The notes under the pieces: model-generated
Told to the model about the DNA's origin: nothing
Seen by the model: only the letters and a program-made list of their open reading frames with translations
The model's database searches: none
Origin: Allium sativum
Taxonomy: Eukaryota > Streptophyta > Magnoliopsida > Asparagales > Amaryllidaceae
NCBI GenBank assembly: GCA_030737875.1
Contig: CM060909.1
Location: 27,735,659 to 27,799,658 of the forward strand
Direction of reading: 5' to 3'
DNA: 64,000 nucleotides
Shown: one piece after another, positions 38,042 through 49,504 of the stretch
Layout of the letters: every line of letters starts with the position of its first letter
How positions within the stretch are numbered: position 1 is the stretch's first letter
Translations under genes and position numbers: made by a program

Positions 38042-39072
38042 ATCTCCCCCACTTAAAACTTTTCGTCCCCGAAAAGGAACGAAGCCGAAAGTCGTTTAAC
38101 AAATCAACTCAACTTTCATTATTTTGACTACGGCTTAAGTTCTTCAACTTTTCAGTTTCTAAGAACTTTTCAATTTTTTCAAAAATTTGGCTAACACCCT
38201 AAATTTCCGAAAAATTTCGCCATAACCTCCCTTGCACCGGGAGCACCGGGAAAATCCTGAATTGCCATATAGGCCCTCTGATCTCAAAAAGAAAAAGAAA
38301 AAGCCAATCGGCTCATAAAATCTTCATCACCCAAACAAAACAGTAAATTATGGCAAACATGTACCTATTTGTCGGGCAAACAATTTTATTCCTCTGCTCT
38401 AGCCTCCTTGCTATGACTTGTTCAATGTAAGTACATGTATATGCAAGCAAATGCGACTAATTTTCAAACAATTCAATATTTGATTCTATTAGGCGTAATG
38501 GTTCAAAATTTCAAACAAATAGACAAACAACACAACCATCAATCAATTAGTTGGTTATCTTTTCAAATTCATTACTTAAATACATAGTCCAAAAATCAGA
38601 TTTTTGATGCCAAATCACAACAATAGGCCCTATCTAATTTTGGTTCTCACACCAGTCAATTGGAAATATATAGAAATCCCACCTTCGAAACACGAAAATA
38701 AATTCTGATGATGCTCGAGCGATCATCAGAATCATCTTCGAGCGACTAGAGTGTGATTCTATATCTACCCAATATATTAAAACTTCGAATACACGTGGAT
38801 CAGACGTATACGCAAAATCTATATCTATTGGATTGTCCACATCAATATAAATAATCAAATACGAATAATTGATTTAAATTTTCAAAACATAACTTGTTTT
38901 CAATTTTATTTCAAAAACACTACTCTTCAGACTCGTTCTAGGATACTACCGATCCCATCTCTAACGAGTCATTCCCATTGGATATTACTAATCCAATTTC
39001 TGATGAATTCTTTCGTTTGGTTCTAATGTGTCTTGTTCTCTGCGCTTTGAAAACCAAAGCTCTGATACCAGC
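38042..39072 (-). mobile_element. Internal region between LTRs B and C (non-coding)
   Basis: PPT is at 38042-38054 and exact PBS at 39059-39070. At 1,031 bp it is nearly the same size as the subfamily 1 interiors. A 94-codon frame (38938-39222) reads from the LTR through the PBS into the interior and is matched by 31518-31799 in the other copy. It does not resemble Gag. Confidence 0.75.
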
Positions 39073-42000
39073 TGTGACAACAAGGAATTTCGCTCGATCT
39101 GAATCAGTCGCTAAACCGATCAAGACCGTTCGAAACGCCTGATTGTTTTGAGAACACGACAAAATAGAACTCATACGGAAGAGCATTTCATTGTATATTA
39201 CAACAATTCCATCAAAATACAAGAATATACAGAGTATAAATCAATATTACACAATTTACCAAATATCAGAGATTACAATAAATTACATAGCAACGGAAAA
39301 TAATACAATACACAACTGAAGGAGATATACAGATACAAAGCTTTCCGGATATCATTCCAGCTGTAAACCAGGATCCTGTGAATATAAATCTGCAAAACAA
39401 AAATTATTAGCTACCCATGTCAAAATAAGGGCACCCAGAGTTTAGGTTAAAACAATAAACTCCAGGTCAGTCATGGGACTGGTGTGAGAACTAAAACAGT
39501 TATTAATCTTTATTTTAAAGTCTGGTAAATCAAGGGACCACGCCGTATAACACGGAACGGGTTTCCTCCCAAGAATACCAGTGCATAAAACAAACAGCGC
39601 AATGCTAAATAAAGAAAAATGAAGCTATTATAAGACCCAGGTCATATCACACAATGCAACGCAAGCCGGGGGATAGGGTTTTACCTTATAATAGCCAAAG
39701 AATGCTTGATACGCTGAATTTCATCTTTTATTATTAATCAGACTCCAACCGTAAATTAGTAAGAGAACGATTCCCTAAGTATTAACCCCGAAGGCCGAAA
39801 CCAACTTCAGACCAATACCCAGGAAACCACCCATCTTAGCTCGTTTCCAATTAGTTTCTGATTTTATATACAATAATAAATATCAATCTTAGACGGCATG
39901 GGTACCATATATCATTTCGCCATATATAGGTATACAATCAAAACCGCAAAATGTCGTATTGGAAGTTGGGTTATCATTTATGGTATGAACCGAGGCTAGG
40001 GATCGTCCTCACCGATTCGAGACTCTCTAGCCCGAGCCTCAGGCAAGCGCGCAGACAAGCCTTGGATCGTCAGGGTCGGTCCACACGGAGTGGATTATTA
40101 TGCATAAACAATACGTCTCCCCGCCCTATGGGGTGTAAATGAGCCAACGAACGACTCCATCGGCTTCACAAAGTCACCGATATATATCCGAGGTGCCTCG
40201 CAAACCAACAACCACATAAGTCAAACTCGTCAGGGCGTGTAAAACCACTGACGCCACTTCTAACTAGAAGGAAACGCATGCCCTCCCTGATGTCCGTCTC
40301 CCGTTTTTGGTTCATACCGGGTGCGAAACTCGCAAAGTAAACGTTACACAAAGCTACGCCACAAAGGTCGTGCTTCGATCATCAACCACAAGACTTTGCT
40401 TTTCAACAGAAGCCTTGATCATTTACTACTTAGGCATGCCACACAGGCAATTCACTCTATGAGTTTGATATCCATCAGTATATAACCCCTGAGCTCGTGC
40501 GTCTCAGAGAAGGTTGTTAAGCAAGAGAATAAATTCCCCGCCGCCAAACAGATATATATTTAATAGAAATCAATCACACAGACTAAAATCCAATGTCAGA
40601 CACACAGTCCATTTACAAGTTCGTTCTGGATCTGAACGAAACCGGAGGCAGCTAGTACCCCGCATATCCATCGATCTCTAATTACGTCTGGACGATCACC
40701 AACTGATTCCCTCCTCTTGGGTGTACGGCCCAATCAAGATCATCAGTAATTATCCAAACGACGTGAAGACCTCCGGTTTCCAACCACCGTCTTCATCTTC
40801 GACTTATCGTCGTATCAGTTATTCAGAATGGGATAAACCCGGCCTTTCTAAATAACTCGCATGTATAATAAATAAGTGTCACACAACATACGCCTCATTC
40901 CAATTTATCAGTCACTAACCGTAAATTAGTAAGAGAACAATTCCCCAAATATTAACCCTGAAGGCCGAAACCAACATCAGATCAATACACAGGAAACCAT
41001 TCTACTTAACTAATCTCCGGTTAGTTTCTAAATTTCACATTCTTAGGGAAAGGTTCCTATTAATTTTATCAAAGATAAATTCTTCTAAATTTATTCTTTA
41101 AACTTCTTTTGAATATCAATTCAAACTAATCGGGATTAGCGAACCACACCGAAGTAATCATTTATTCTATTTCCCAATCCCAACCTATTTATCCCATGAA
41201 GTAAAACTAGTAATACATCATATCTAACACCATGGTGTTATCGGTAAATTTAATTACCATTTCACGCTCAAATCTAATTAAAGATTTAACTATCGCCTGG
41301 AGCAAAACTGGTGATACTCCATTCTCGATCTTTTCAATCTAATTAAAGATTCATTAAAACTCCACTAAGTTTTAATCTTTGACTGGGTTAAAGAATCCGT
41401 GTCATTTAAAACATGGTTTACGATAAACCCCAAAACCGCATCACATTTCGATCGGTCCCAAACCGTAAATTAGCAAGTGAGCAATTCCCTAAGTATTAAC
41501 CCTGAAGGCCGAAACCAACATCAGATAAATACCCCAGAAACCATTCAAATTAACTAATCCCCAGTTAGTTTCTGATTTTCTTAACTTCTTTTGGGTCTAA
41601 GAATAGTATTATTGAAGATACCGTTCACGACAACCCAAAATCACATTTCCATTAATTATCGGGTTAAAGAACAAGTGTTATTTAAAACATTGTTCACGAT
41701 AAACCCAAAAATCAATACCAATTCAATTCCAATTAAATATCATTTAATTGGTACATTTCATTAAATCTAATTAAAAAGATTTAATCTTTTCCTCAACTGG
41801 GCTTAAGAACAGTGTTAGTGAAGACACCATTCACGACAAACCCAAATCACATTTGATATTAAATACAAGGCTCTGAATAGAAAATATATCGGCTTGTATT
41901 CAATATCAAATTCTACGACTAACAAATATCGTATTGGAAATAACGATATAAATATATCTTTCAAATTCCCATAACAATATATGTTTCATCACGAAATCCA

Positions 42001-45000
42001 ATATCGAAATATTCCTAAGACAATTTCGACTCTAATCCATTCCAATTCAATTATTGGAAATTCTGGTTATTTTCAAAAACCATTTCAAATCCAATTTATT
42101 TATTTTAAAAATAAATAAATTATTATTCTAGTTCAAAACTAGTTCATTTCGATAAAATCTATTTTTATCTTTTCAATATGGAGGTTTTCATTCCAATTCT
42201 TCACAAATCATTTCTTATGATTTTACAGAAATTTTTACTATTGTCAATAATTTTATCAAGGCCCGTACAGTCGATTTCCATCAACGGCCATCGAACTGCA
42301 CTTACAGCGACCTTTTCCAAATTTGATTTGGACATAATTCCAAATCCAACCGTTAAATTTCTAATTTTTAATATTCGTTAGAAAGCTCTTTTCGATACGA
42401 ACCCAACGGTTCCGGTTTTAGGAGAATCCGACGGTCGGATCTCCCGCAACGTCAATTCGAAGTCAATGGTCGAAATTCGCGAACTGCCGCTGCGCGGCGC
42501 GTTCTATTCAGGCCATTATATTATATATATAATATGTATAACATATACTTCGTCGATTTCCTTTTAAAACGTATTATATAAATCGTTTTAAATTTGTTTC
42601 AAAACGATTCCAACTTCTTTTCAAATTCAAATCAAAATTGAATTTTTCCTTCTAAATTCGATTTAAATTCATTTCAAATTGATTTCAATTCAAATCAATT
42701 TTTAATTCAATTTCAGTTCGTTTTCAATTCAATTCAATTTCAATTCGAATTCATTTCTATTCAATTTCAATTCGGATTCATTTCTATTCAATTTCAATTC
42801 GAATTCATTTCTATTCAGTTTAATTCGAATTTCAATTCTTTTCAAAATATCAGATTTTGAAATCACTTTCGATATTCATTATAAAATGAATAAAATCGAT
42901 ATAAATATCGTTCACGTCAAAATGGTGTCAATCTAATCAACACGGCTTCATATATTTCTATTCTCAAATATTCTATTTCAAATATTTCTTTTTCAAATAT
43001 TTCTATTCAAAGCTGGAATGAGGCCCAATCAATTACCATAGATTTTATTTATATGGATTTCCATACAACGCATGTATATATCAACAATGACAAATAATCA
43101 ACCATCATCCAAAGTGCATTCTACACTGTATAAGCAACAAATATAAATATTCAACGCCTATAACAATCTGTCAATCAATCGATCGACATACAGCTAATTA
43201 TTGGGATTAGTGTATGTTATATATCACCCCAATACCCGTGTGGGGTTTTCAAACAATCAAACACAGATTTTATTTGTGCAGTTGGGCGATGTGTAAAATT
43301 TATCGTCCCAATCAATATCAGTCAAATGTGTGTATATAAACAAATCATCCGATTTGTTTATATGAATTTATTTCATTTTAAATACACGTTAAAAATTTTA
43401 TTTTCAACTATAAAATATTTTTAACTATATAAATATTTTATTTCACATCACACAATCAACTACACATCAAAATCAAACAAACAAGCATACAAGTCGTCAA
43501 TGGTCTGTGGACGACGGGTGTCGGGTGCTACTAAACACCGTATGCATCCTAGTATATATTTATAACCAGAAAAGAAGATTTAAAGTGAGAAGTTCTCACA
43601 GAGGGTTCCACTCCGCCATGCTTTACTATTGAACTGCTGAACCATCTGGATCTGCTTGAAATTCCAATGCAGTTCTTTTCACGCTGGTCGCAATAAAAAT
43701 TATATTTTTATTACTTCATTTCAATAAATAAAAATCATATTTTTATTTCTACTTCGTATATATTTACAATGCTTCTTTCTGTGTAAAAATTATATTTTTA
43801 TATTTCTATTTCTTATATAAAGATCGAATTTTTATTTCGTTACATATATAAAAATAATATCTTTATATTCTCTATTATATAAAAAATAATATTTTTATAA
43901 TTTCTACTATATAAAAATCATATTTTTTAACTTGCTACTCGAATAAAAATTTTATTTTTAACTTCTTGCTAATATAAAAATTATATTTTTATTTCGCCAT
44001 TTCAACAATAAAAATCCGACCTTTTCTATTCGATTTACTATATAAAAATCGTGTTTTTAATTTAAATCTATATACATAAAAATCAAATTTTTACTCTAGA
44101 TCTACATACATAAAAATCGAATTTTTATTCTCTAATCTATACTATAAAAATCAGAGTTTTAATCTCGGTAAAAACTGAAAAGAAAATCGAATAAAAACTC
44201 ACTTTGCATTTTTCAGAGGGGGGTTTCACTTCGCTGCGAAGGGGGAGTTGTTGTTGGCGCCTCCCGGTCGGAGGGGGCCGTCGCCACCTCAGGTGGAGGT
44301 AGGGAGGAGCGGCCTCAGTCAACGCGCGGTGGCGCGGACTTCCAGAGCGTCGGGCTAGGGCTTCCGGGGGGGGGGGGGTCACGCGATGGAAGAAGAGAGA
44401 GAATAGAGGAAGAGAGGGAGCTGGAGGCGAGAGGGGGAGGAGCAGATCGAGGCGGCGCCGCCGTTGGGAGGGGGCGTGCGCGATTTCCGTCGATCCCCTT
44501 TTTTTTTGATTGAAATTGAACCGGGGGGGTATAGAGAGAGAGAGGGAATTTTATAATTTAATTATTTATTTAATTTCTAATTCAAAAAGCAACTTTTTAT
44601 TTCAAACTCGAAATCGAACCCACCGACTGTCGTTCCTAGCATATTACCCCCATTCCGAACCCAATGGGATATGTATCGTAAGCTGATTCGATCGTTTCGA
44701 TCAGTTTTCATCAAAATCAACATATAACTCTATATATTGAATTTGAACGCGCATTTCAATTTATCCGGGCCACATACAGTCTCTAAAAATTCTCGAAAAA
44801 TATTTCCTAGCTTCGTATTGACGATACGGTCCTAACAAAACTAATTTCGTCAAATTCTGAGACCGTTTGAAAAATGGTCATTTTCCAGTCAATTAAAATC
44901 AACTAAAACTGGTCAAACGTGTTTTCCTTTGCCACGCCCACATATTGATTCGGAAAATTATGAAATTTGAAATCTAGCAATAATTTGACATCCTGGATCC

Positions 45001-45444
45001 AACAAAAGTGGTTTCATCGAAAACCGAGGTCGTTTGCAAAATTTCCATTTTTAAGGGCCTGAATTCCATAGCGACTATTCAGAATTTTCAACTGGGCGTA
45101 TCTTTTGATTACCGCTATGAAATTTTAATTTTTCGGATTCATTGGAAAGATATTCTCTATTAGATTCAAATATTTTTTATTTTGTTAAAATCCGGTTTAT
45201 TTTGCACCCGGTACATTCCTTTGAACTTTGAAATCGAACTACCACGCCATTTTCAATTCCTTTTATAATTTAAAATAAATATTTATATTCTAACGACGAT
45301 TCAAATAAATATATACGTTCGAATTCTATCAAAAATAAATTTCTCGTCGCTATTATTTAAAATAATTCATTTTAAATATTCAAAATTCACTAAAATTGCC
45401 AAAATAAAATTTTTTAATTTGGCTCGCATTTCCGGGTTGTTACA
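39073..45444 (-). repeat. Giant LTR (6.37 kb), subfamily 2, copy C (5' LTR)
   Basis: It begins on the - strand with TGTAACAACCCGG at 45444, directly against Harbinger sequence, and ends TTGTCACA at 39073 before the PBS. It has the same internal landmarks as copies A and B. Confidence 0.85.
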
Positions 45445-45738
45445 AGCGGAGTATTTCAACGGAGTATTATAGCGGAGAATGTGTTTGGCGCGTTAAGCGG
45501 AGTATTTGAACGGAGCATTTTATTTATATTTTGTAATTTAATTAATTACCGATTAAAACATAACATTATAATTATTGCAAAATAACACAGTTAACAAAAA
45601 ACATAACAGTCCATTACATAAAAATAGTACAGAAAGTGATACATTGCAGAAATACAAAAAAAAAAAAAAAGTAGATAAAGTGATACATTGCAGAAATACA
45701 AAAAAAAGTAAGATAAAGTGATACATTGCAGAAATCTA

Positions 45739-46970
45739 TTAGTGCAATCCTGCTGCAACAAGCTCGTCTCTTATTTTATCGCGACGCACTGCCATATCAG
45801 CGCTACCTTGATAGCGTTGGGCCGGTGCTAGGTCATTATTGCCTATGTTTCTCACGTCGGCGTATTCTTGTTCATACTCATTTGGAATAAGATCTAGATC
45901 ATCGTCATACGCCATAAAATCTGGATCATCCATATTGTATTTGCATATATAATTGTGTATAACCATCGTAGCAACAACAGTTTTTATTTGAGCTTCGAAC
46001 TTGTAGGTTGTCATATTTCTGAGTATAACAAATTTCCTTTTCCATATTCCAAAGGTCCTCTCAATTGTCATACGTAAACTAGAATGGTAGAAATTAAAAT
46101 TTTCATTACTCGATTTCGGTTGATTTGTGGTCATACGAAACTGGGGGATGTGATATATAATATTTCGATATGGTGGTATATACCCAGTTGTAAGTGGAAA
46201 ATCAGAATCCACAACATAATACTGTCCATGAGGAGGATGAGGAAAATTGAAACTTCTGTCATTCACCACGGAATTAAAAATTCGACTGTCATGTGCAGTA
46301 CCTTCCCGACCAGATACAACATACGTAAATAGTAAATCGAACGAGCATGCAGCCAAAATATTCTGTGTAGCGTATCATTTTCGTTTGATAAACGGAACAA
46401 TTTAATCTGGAAGTAAGTGTGCCATTACATGTGTACCGTCTATGGCACCAATACAGTTTTTAAAGTACGGATAGTAACGGTTATCATTGCTAATTTCAGC
46501 TGGAATTGAGTTAAATTGAGGATCAACCGGTTTTATAATAGTGGTAGATAATACTAGGACGACACTCAAAACAGCATGAAAATAATTAAAGATTATGCAA
46601 CTTGACCTTTGAAATCTTTCAACCACTTGTCAGTTAGAATTAGAGATAGCAATAGTGTATAAAAATATCTCAACCGCTTCTCGAACAGTAACATTTTCTG
46701 AAGTAGTCAATCCGCAACTTTCCAGCCTATCGCATAACGAAAGAAAACATAACCGTTTCATAAGAAACTGCCTTTGATATCTTCTCTGATGACCGTTAAA
46801 TATGTCATCTATCCACATCAAACCAGTATACGTCGAAGTATGCATCCGACGTCCTATTTCGCGTCGTCTATCACGTAAGTATGCTCCAATTAATACAATA
46901 TATTCCAAATCTTCTGAATCATAATCACCATCATCTGAAAATGGATTTTCTATTGCTATTACTTCAAGGT
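45739..46970 (-). pseudogene. PIF/Harbinger transposase (DDE_Tnp_4 / HARBI1-like) with three nonsense codons
   Basis: The product would be the DDE nuclease that cuts and joins the transposon ends. On the - strand one frame runs from about NPFSDDGDYDSEDLEYIVLI through NCIGAIDGTHV (first catalytic D), YYVVDSDFP (second D) and SLRMTIERTFGIWKRKF (catalytic E) to a stop at 45739-45741. It is interrupted in frame by TGA before QVVERFQ (about 46,630), TAA after LLPD (about 46,402) and TGA before YATQN (about 46,370), all explicable as single-base substitutions. No frameshift was seen, so decay is recent or mild. No start ATG was identified. Confidence 0.8.
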
Positions 46971-47165
46971 TGAAATAAAAATATAAGAGAAAGAGGGTAG
47001 AGAAGAGGTGAGGATGAAAAAAGGGTTAGAAGCAGCTCTTATAAGAAGGTAAAAAGGCAAAGAAAAGGGGGGTAAAGAGGAGAAGGGAAGAGCCAACGGC
47101 CATCGGACGCATTCAATGTGTCCATTGTTAAACAGTCCGTTCAGGACCAAAAGAACACACCCTTA

Positions 47166-48172
47166 ATGATTTCGACCTTTATGGCAAAAACACAAGAAAT
47201 ATCGCACCAAAACGTTTGCTAGAGAGAAGACAGTAAACTCAGGCGTTAATCAAACCAATTATAAACATCGTTTACAACTGCATGATATTAGCACAAAAAT
47301 GCAAACAAAAGTAGCAGAGAACCAAAAAATAACAAAACAAGAACATCGATACTAGAGAGATTCATTCATATATAATAAAATGCTAAACGTTGATTAAATT
47401 CTAACGTGAACCACCGTTTAAAAAATAACAATGAACACCCAAATCATTGAGGGCCTTAAAAAATCATCTCGCTGTTAAAACCTGTTCAATTGCTCTGCTG
47501 TGCTGTGTACCTTGATTCTGTAGCAAAAAGAATACTATGGAGATTCAACTAGAATCAGTGTAAGTCATAGCCTCGGTTAACTTAGTTTTTCTTTACAGGA
47601 AGGGCCCACGTCATGCAATTTGTATACGAACTCTGGAATCCTTATAGCAGGCCTGTTCAACAAAAAACTAAAATAAAAATATTTACAGACTTTAGTCGAT
47701 TATGTTAAGACCTAAGTAGCCAATATGGAATAATATCACTAATATGTGTCATAATCTCTGTCCATAGTGACATTTCTTTGCAATATCCGGTAGTGATGAT
47801 TGATCCTCTTTCTTTCTTTTTTTGCTGACAGAGCATTAATACCTGCCGATATACCAAATTGATATTTCAATATCGAACCGATGTTTGTTGACAAGTCTTG
47901 AATAAAATAAGCTCAACGATATCGGCATTCAGACAAGTTTTGCCAAAATCGTAGGAGCAATCCACACAAGATAATGGAATTCTAATAGACCTTTGAAAAT
48001 AAAAGTTCAGGGAAGTTATCGCTACCGGGTGTTATTAAATTGTGACTTGAATCTCCCCATCTTTTTCGAAATGTGATAATTTGACCGTGTGATTGTTTTT
48101 TGATCTGACTGTTAGGCTGACTAAAATGTTGAATAAAAAAAATCGAGTGTAAAGATCTCTTTTACGTATATA
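47166..48172. other. Spacer between Harbinger element and MITE
   Basis: No gene seen. A stretch at about 47,845-47,940 (GATATACC, GATATTTCAATATCG) echoes the interior of the MITE at 48181-48752 and may be a fragment of a second copy. Confidence 0.4.
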
Positions 48173-48180
48173 ATTTTACA

Positions 48181-48752
48181 CAAGGTTTTAAATCTCGAAT
48201 ATCGGTCGCGTTTCGTCTCGAAGATTTTACAGACTTAATCTCGTATCAAGGGATATCTCACACGAGATGAGTCTAACTCGGGAGTTCATCTCAGATATCC
48301 ATCTCGGTATGAAAGTTCGTATCGGAACAATCTCAGGGTACATGATATGTTAGAAAATGATATTTTTACAAAATGATTTTTATGAATGTTATTAAAAATA
48401 TAGCAACTTAAACTTAAATTGCAAAATAACTTTATTATTCTTTATTTGCGATAGATCATTCATAATCTAAATTGTAATATGCTCAAAACAGAAATATTGT
48501 TAGAAATAAAACATTAAAATAGAACTATTGTTCTAGTTTAGACATAGGTTTAAATTTTAACCAAAAAAAATAAGATCTTGGACGATATTCCAGTATTTCA
48601 TCTCGGTCGATATACCGTATTGATATTACAATATCTCGGGCGATATACTCGAAAGAAAATTTAGAGTGATATTTGCCGTTTCGTTTCAGAAGGAGCCCAA
48701 AACGAGATCTCGGAGGAGATCTCGGGTGATATTTGCTAGATTTGAAACCGTG
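48181..48752. mobile_element. hAT-type MITE with perfect 8-bp TSD
   Basis: Ends are CAAGGTTTTAAATCTCGAAT and, inverted, CACGGTTTCAAATCTAGCAA. They are flanked on both sides by ATTTTACA (48173-48180 and 48753-48760). The interior is rich in repeated ATCTCGG and GATAT motifs. The 8-bp duplication and CA-starting TIR fit the hAT superfamily. No coding capacity. Confidence 0.8.
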
Positions 48753-48760
48753 ATTTTACA

Positions 48761-49094
48761 CTCATAAATAATTACAGAAATAAAACATGCATTTTTTCAA
48801 AAAAATTAGTTAACATAATAATATTAAATATATCGTTGTTTGAACTATACATATGACTTGTTAATAAACAACCATTATTCCAACCTTATAGTAGATATTA
48901 ACTCAATTTTTTAATATCGCATATATTGAGAAATCTGACCAATACCAATGTCGACTACTTAATAAGAAGACCGAAGATAAGAATGCAGAAATAATTAAAA
49001 AAAAAACAATATAAAAAGTAGAGAGATATGAAAGAGAGAGAGATATCAATGAGACGTCAAATTGATTTCGTGTTTGGAAGAACTCCTATTCAAC
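48761..49094. other. AT-rich spacer downstream of the PP2A subunit gene
   Basis: Simple AT-rich and GA-rich sequence (GAGAGAGA near 49,035). No feature supported. Confidence 0.5.
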
Positions 49095-49504
49095 ATAACC
49101 CTACAATATAGTCTATTTGAGATGATACAGCAGGCCACAGCACAACAGAACCAAGCCATGTCCTACATGTTTGATGCTTGAGTATAGCATATAATGCATG
49201 TGAATTATTTGTAGCTAGGCTAACCAACAACACCAAAGATGCTCACCTTAGTTTGATATTAAAATGAAGCCTCGAGAGATTCATCCCAAACATCCCCACA
49301 ACCCTACACTGTTGTTTATTTGAGATGATACAGCAGGCCACAACACAACAGAACCAAGCCATGTCATACGTGTTTGATGCTTGAGTATAGCACATAATGC
49401 ATGTGAATAATTTGTATCTAGGCTAATCGACAACACCAAAGATGCTCACCTTAGTTTGATATATTAAAATGGAGCCTCGAGAGATTCATCCCAAACATCC
49501 CCAC
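49095..49504 (-). repeat. 205-bp tandem duplication of the gene's 3' end
   Basis: Unit 1 (about 49,300-49,504) contains the last codons, stop and start of the 3' UTR. Unit 2 (about 49,095-49,299) repeats it with scattered substitutions, including a second copy of [10 protein letters not shown] plus TAA (stop at 49259-49261). The real protein ends at the first stop (49464), so the second is non-coding 3' UTR or flank. Confidence 0.85.
49315..49320 (-). terminator. Polyadenylation signal candidate for the PP2A B'' gene
   Basis: AATAAA on the - strand about 145 bases after the stop codon. The equivalent base string in the second duplicate is altered. Confidence 0.4.

Larger units (their letters stand above)
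24331..45444 (-). mobile_element. Tandem array of giant-LTR retrotransposon (subfamily 2), inserted in Harbinger element
   Basis: Read on the - strand: LTR (45444-39073), internal (39072-38042), LTR (38041-31653), internal (31652-30692), LTR (30691-24331). LTRs run TGTAACAACC to TTGTCACA (or CTTGTCACA) and are about 6.36-6.39 kb; internals are about 0.96-1.03 kb. The PBS is exact TGGTATCAGAGC and the PPT is AAGTGGGGGAGAT. Flanking 5-bp sequences AGCAG (24326-24330) and AGCGG (45445-45449) fit a target duplication with one mismatch. It is the same family as 1-13639, but with its own terminal sequence and different internal minisatellites. Confidence 0.85.
24290..47162 (-). mobile_element. PIF/Harbinger DNA transposon, interrupted by a 21-kb retrotransposon array
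   Basis: The left end is GGGTGTGTTC (24290) and the right end is its inverted copy GAACACACCC (47153-47162). Both are flanked by TTA (24287-24289 and 47163-47165), the 3-bp target expected for PIF/Harbinger. The element proper is only 24290-24330 plus 45445-47162, about 1.75 kb. The rest is the retrotransposon insertion. Subterminal CGGAGTATTT motifs recur near the right side of the break (45,447-45,520). It carries a broken transposase; the usual second (Myb-like) ORF was not found. Confidence 0.8.

Noticed and set aside
45739..46356. Intact 205-codon Harbinger protein starting at 46356
   Set aside because: The apparent start is an internal position of the transposase. The upstream frame, with the first catalytic Asp, continues past three stop codons, so this is a segment of a pseudogene.
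46959..47150. 63-codon frame upstream of the Harbinger transposase as a second (Myb-like) ORF
   Set aside because: It has no SANT/Myb tryptophan pattern and is low-complexity with many F, L and S residues.
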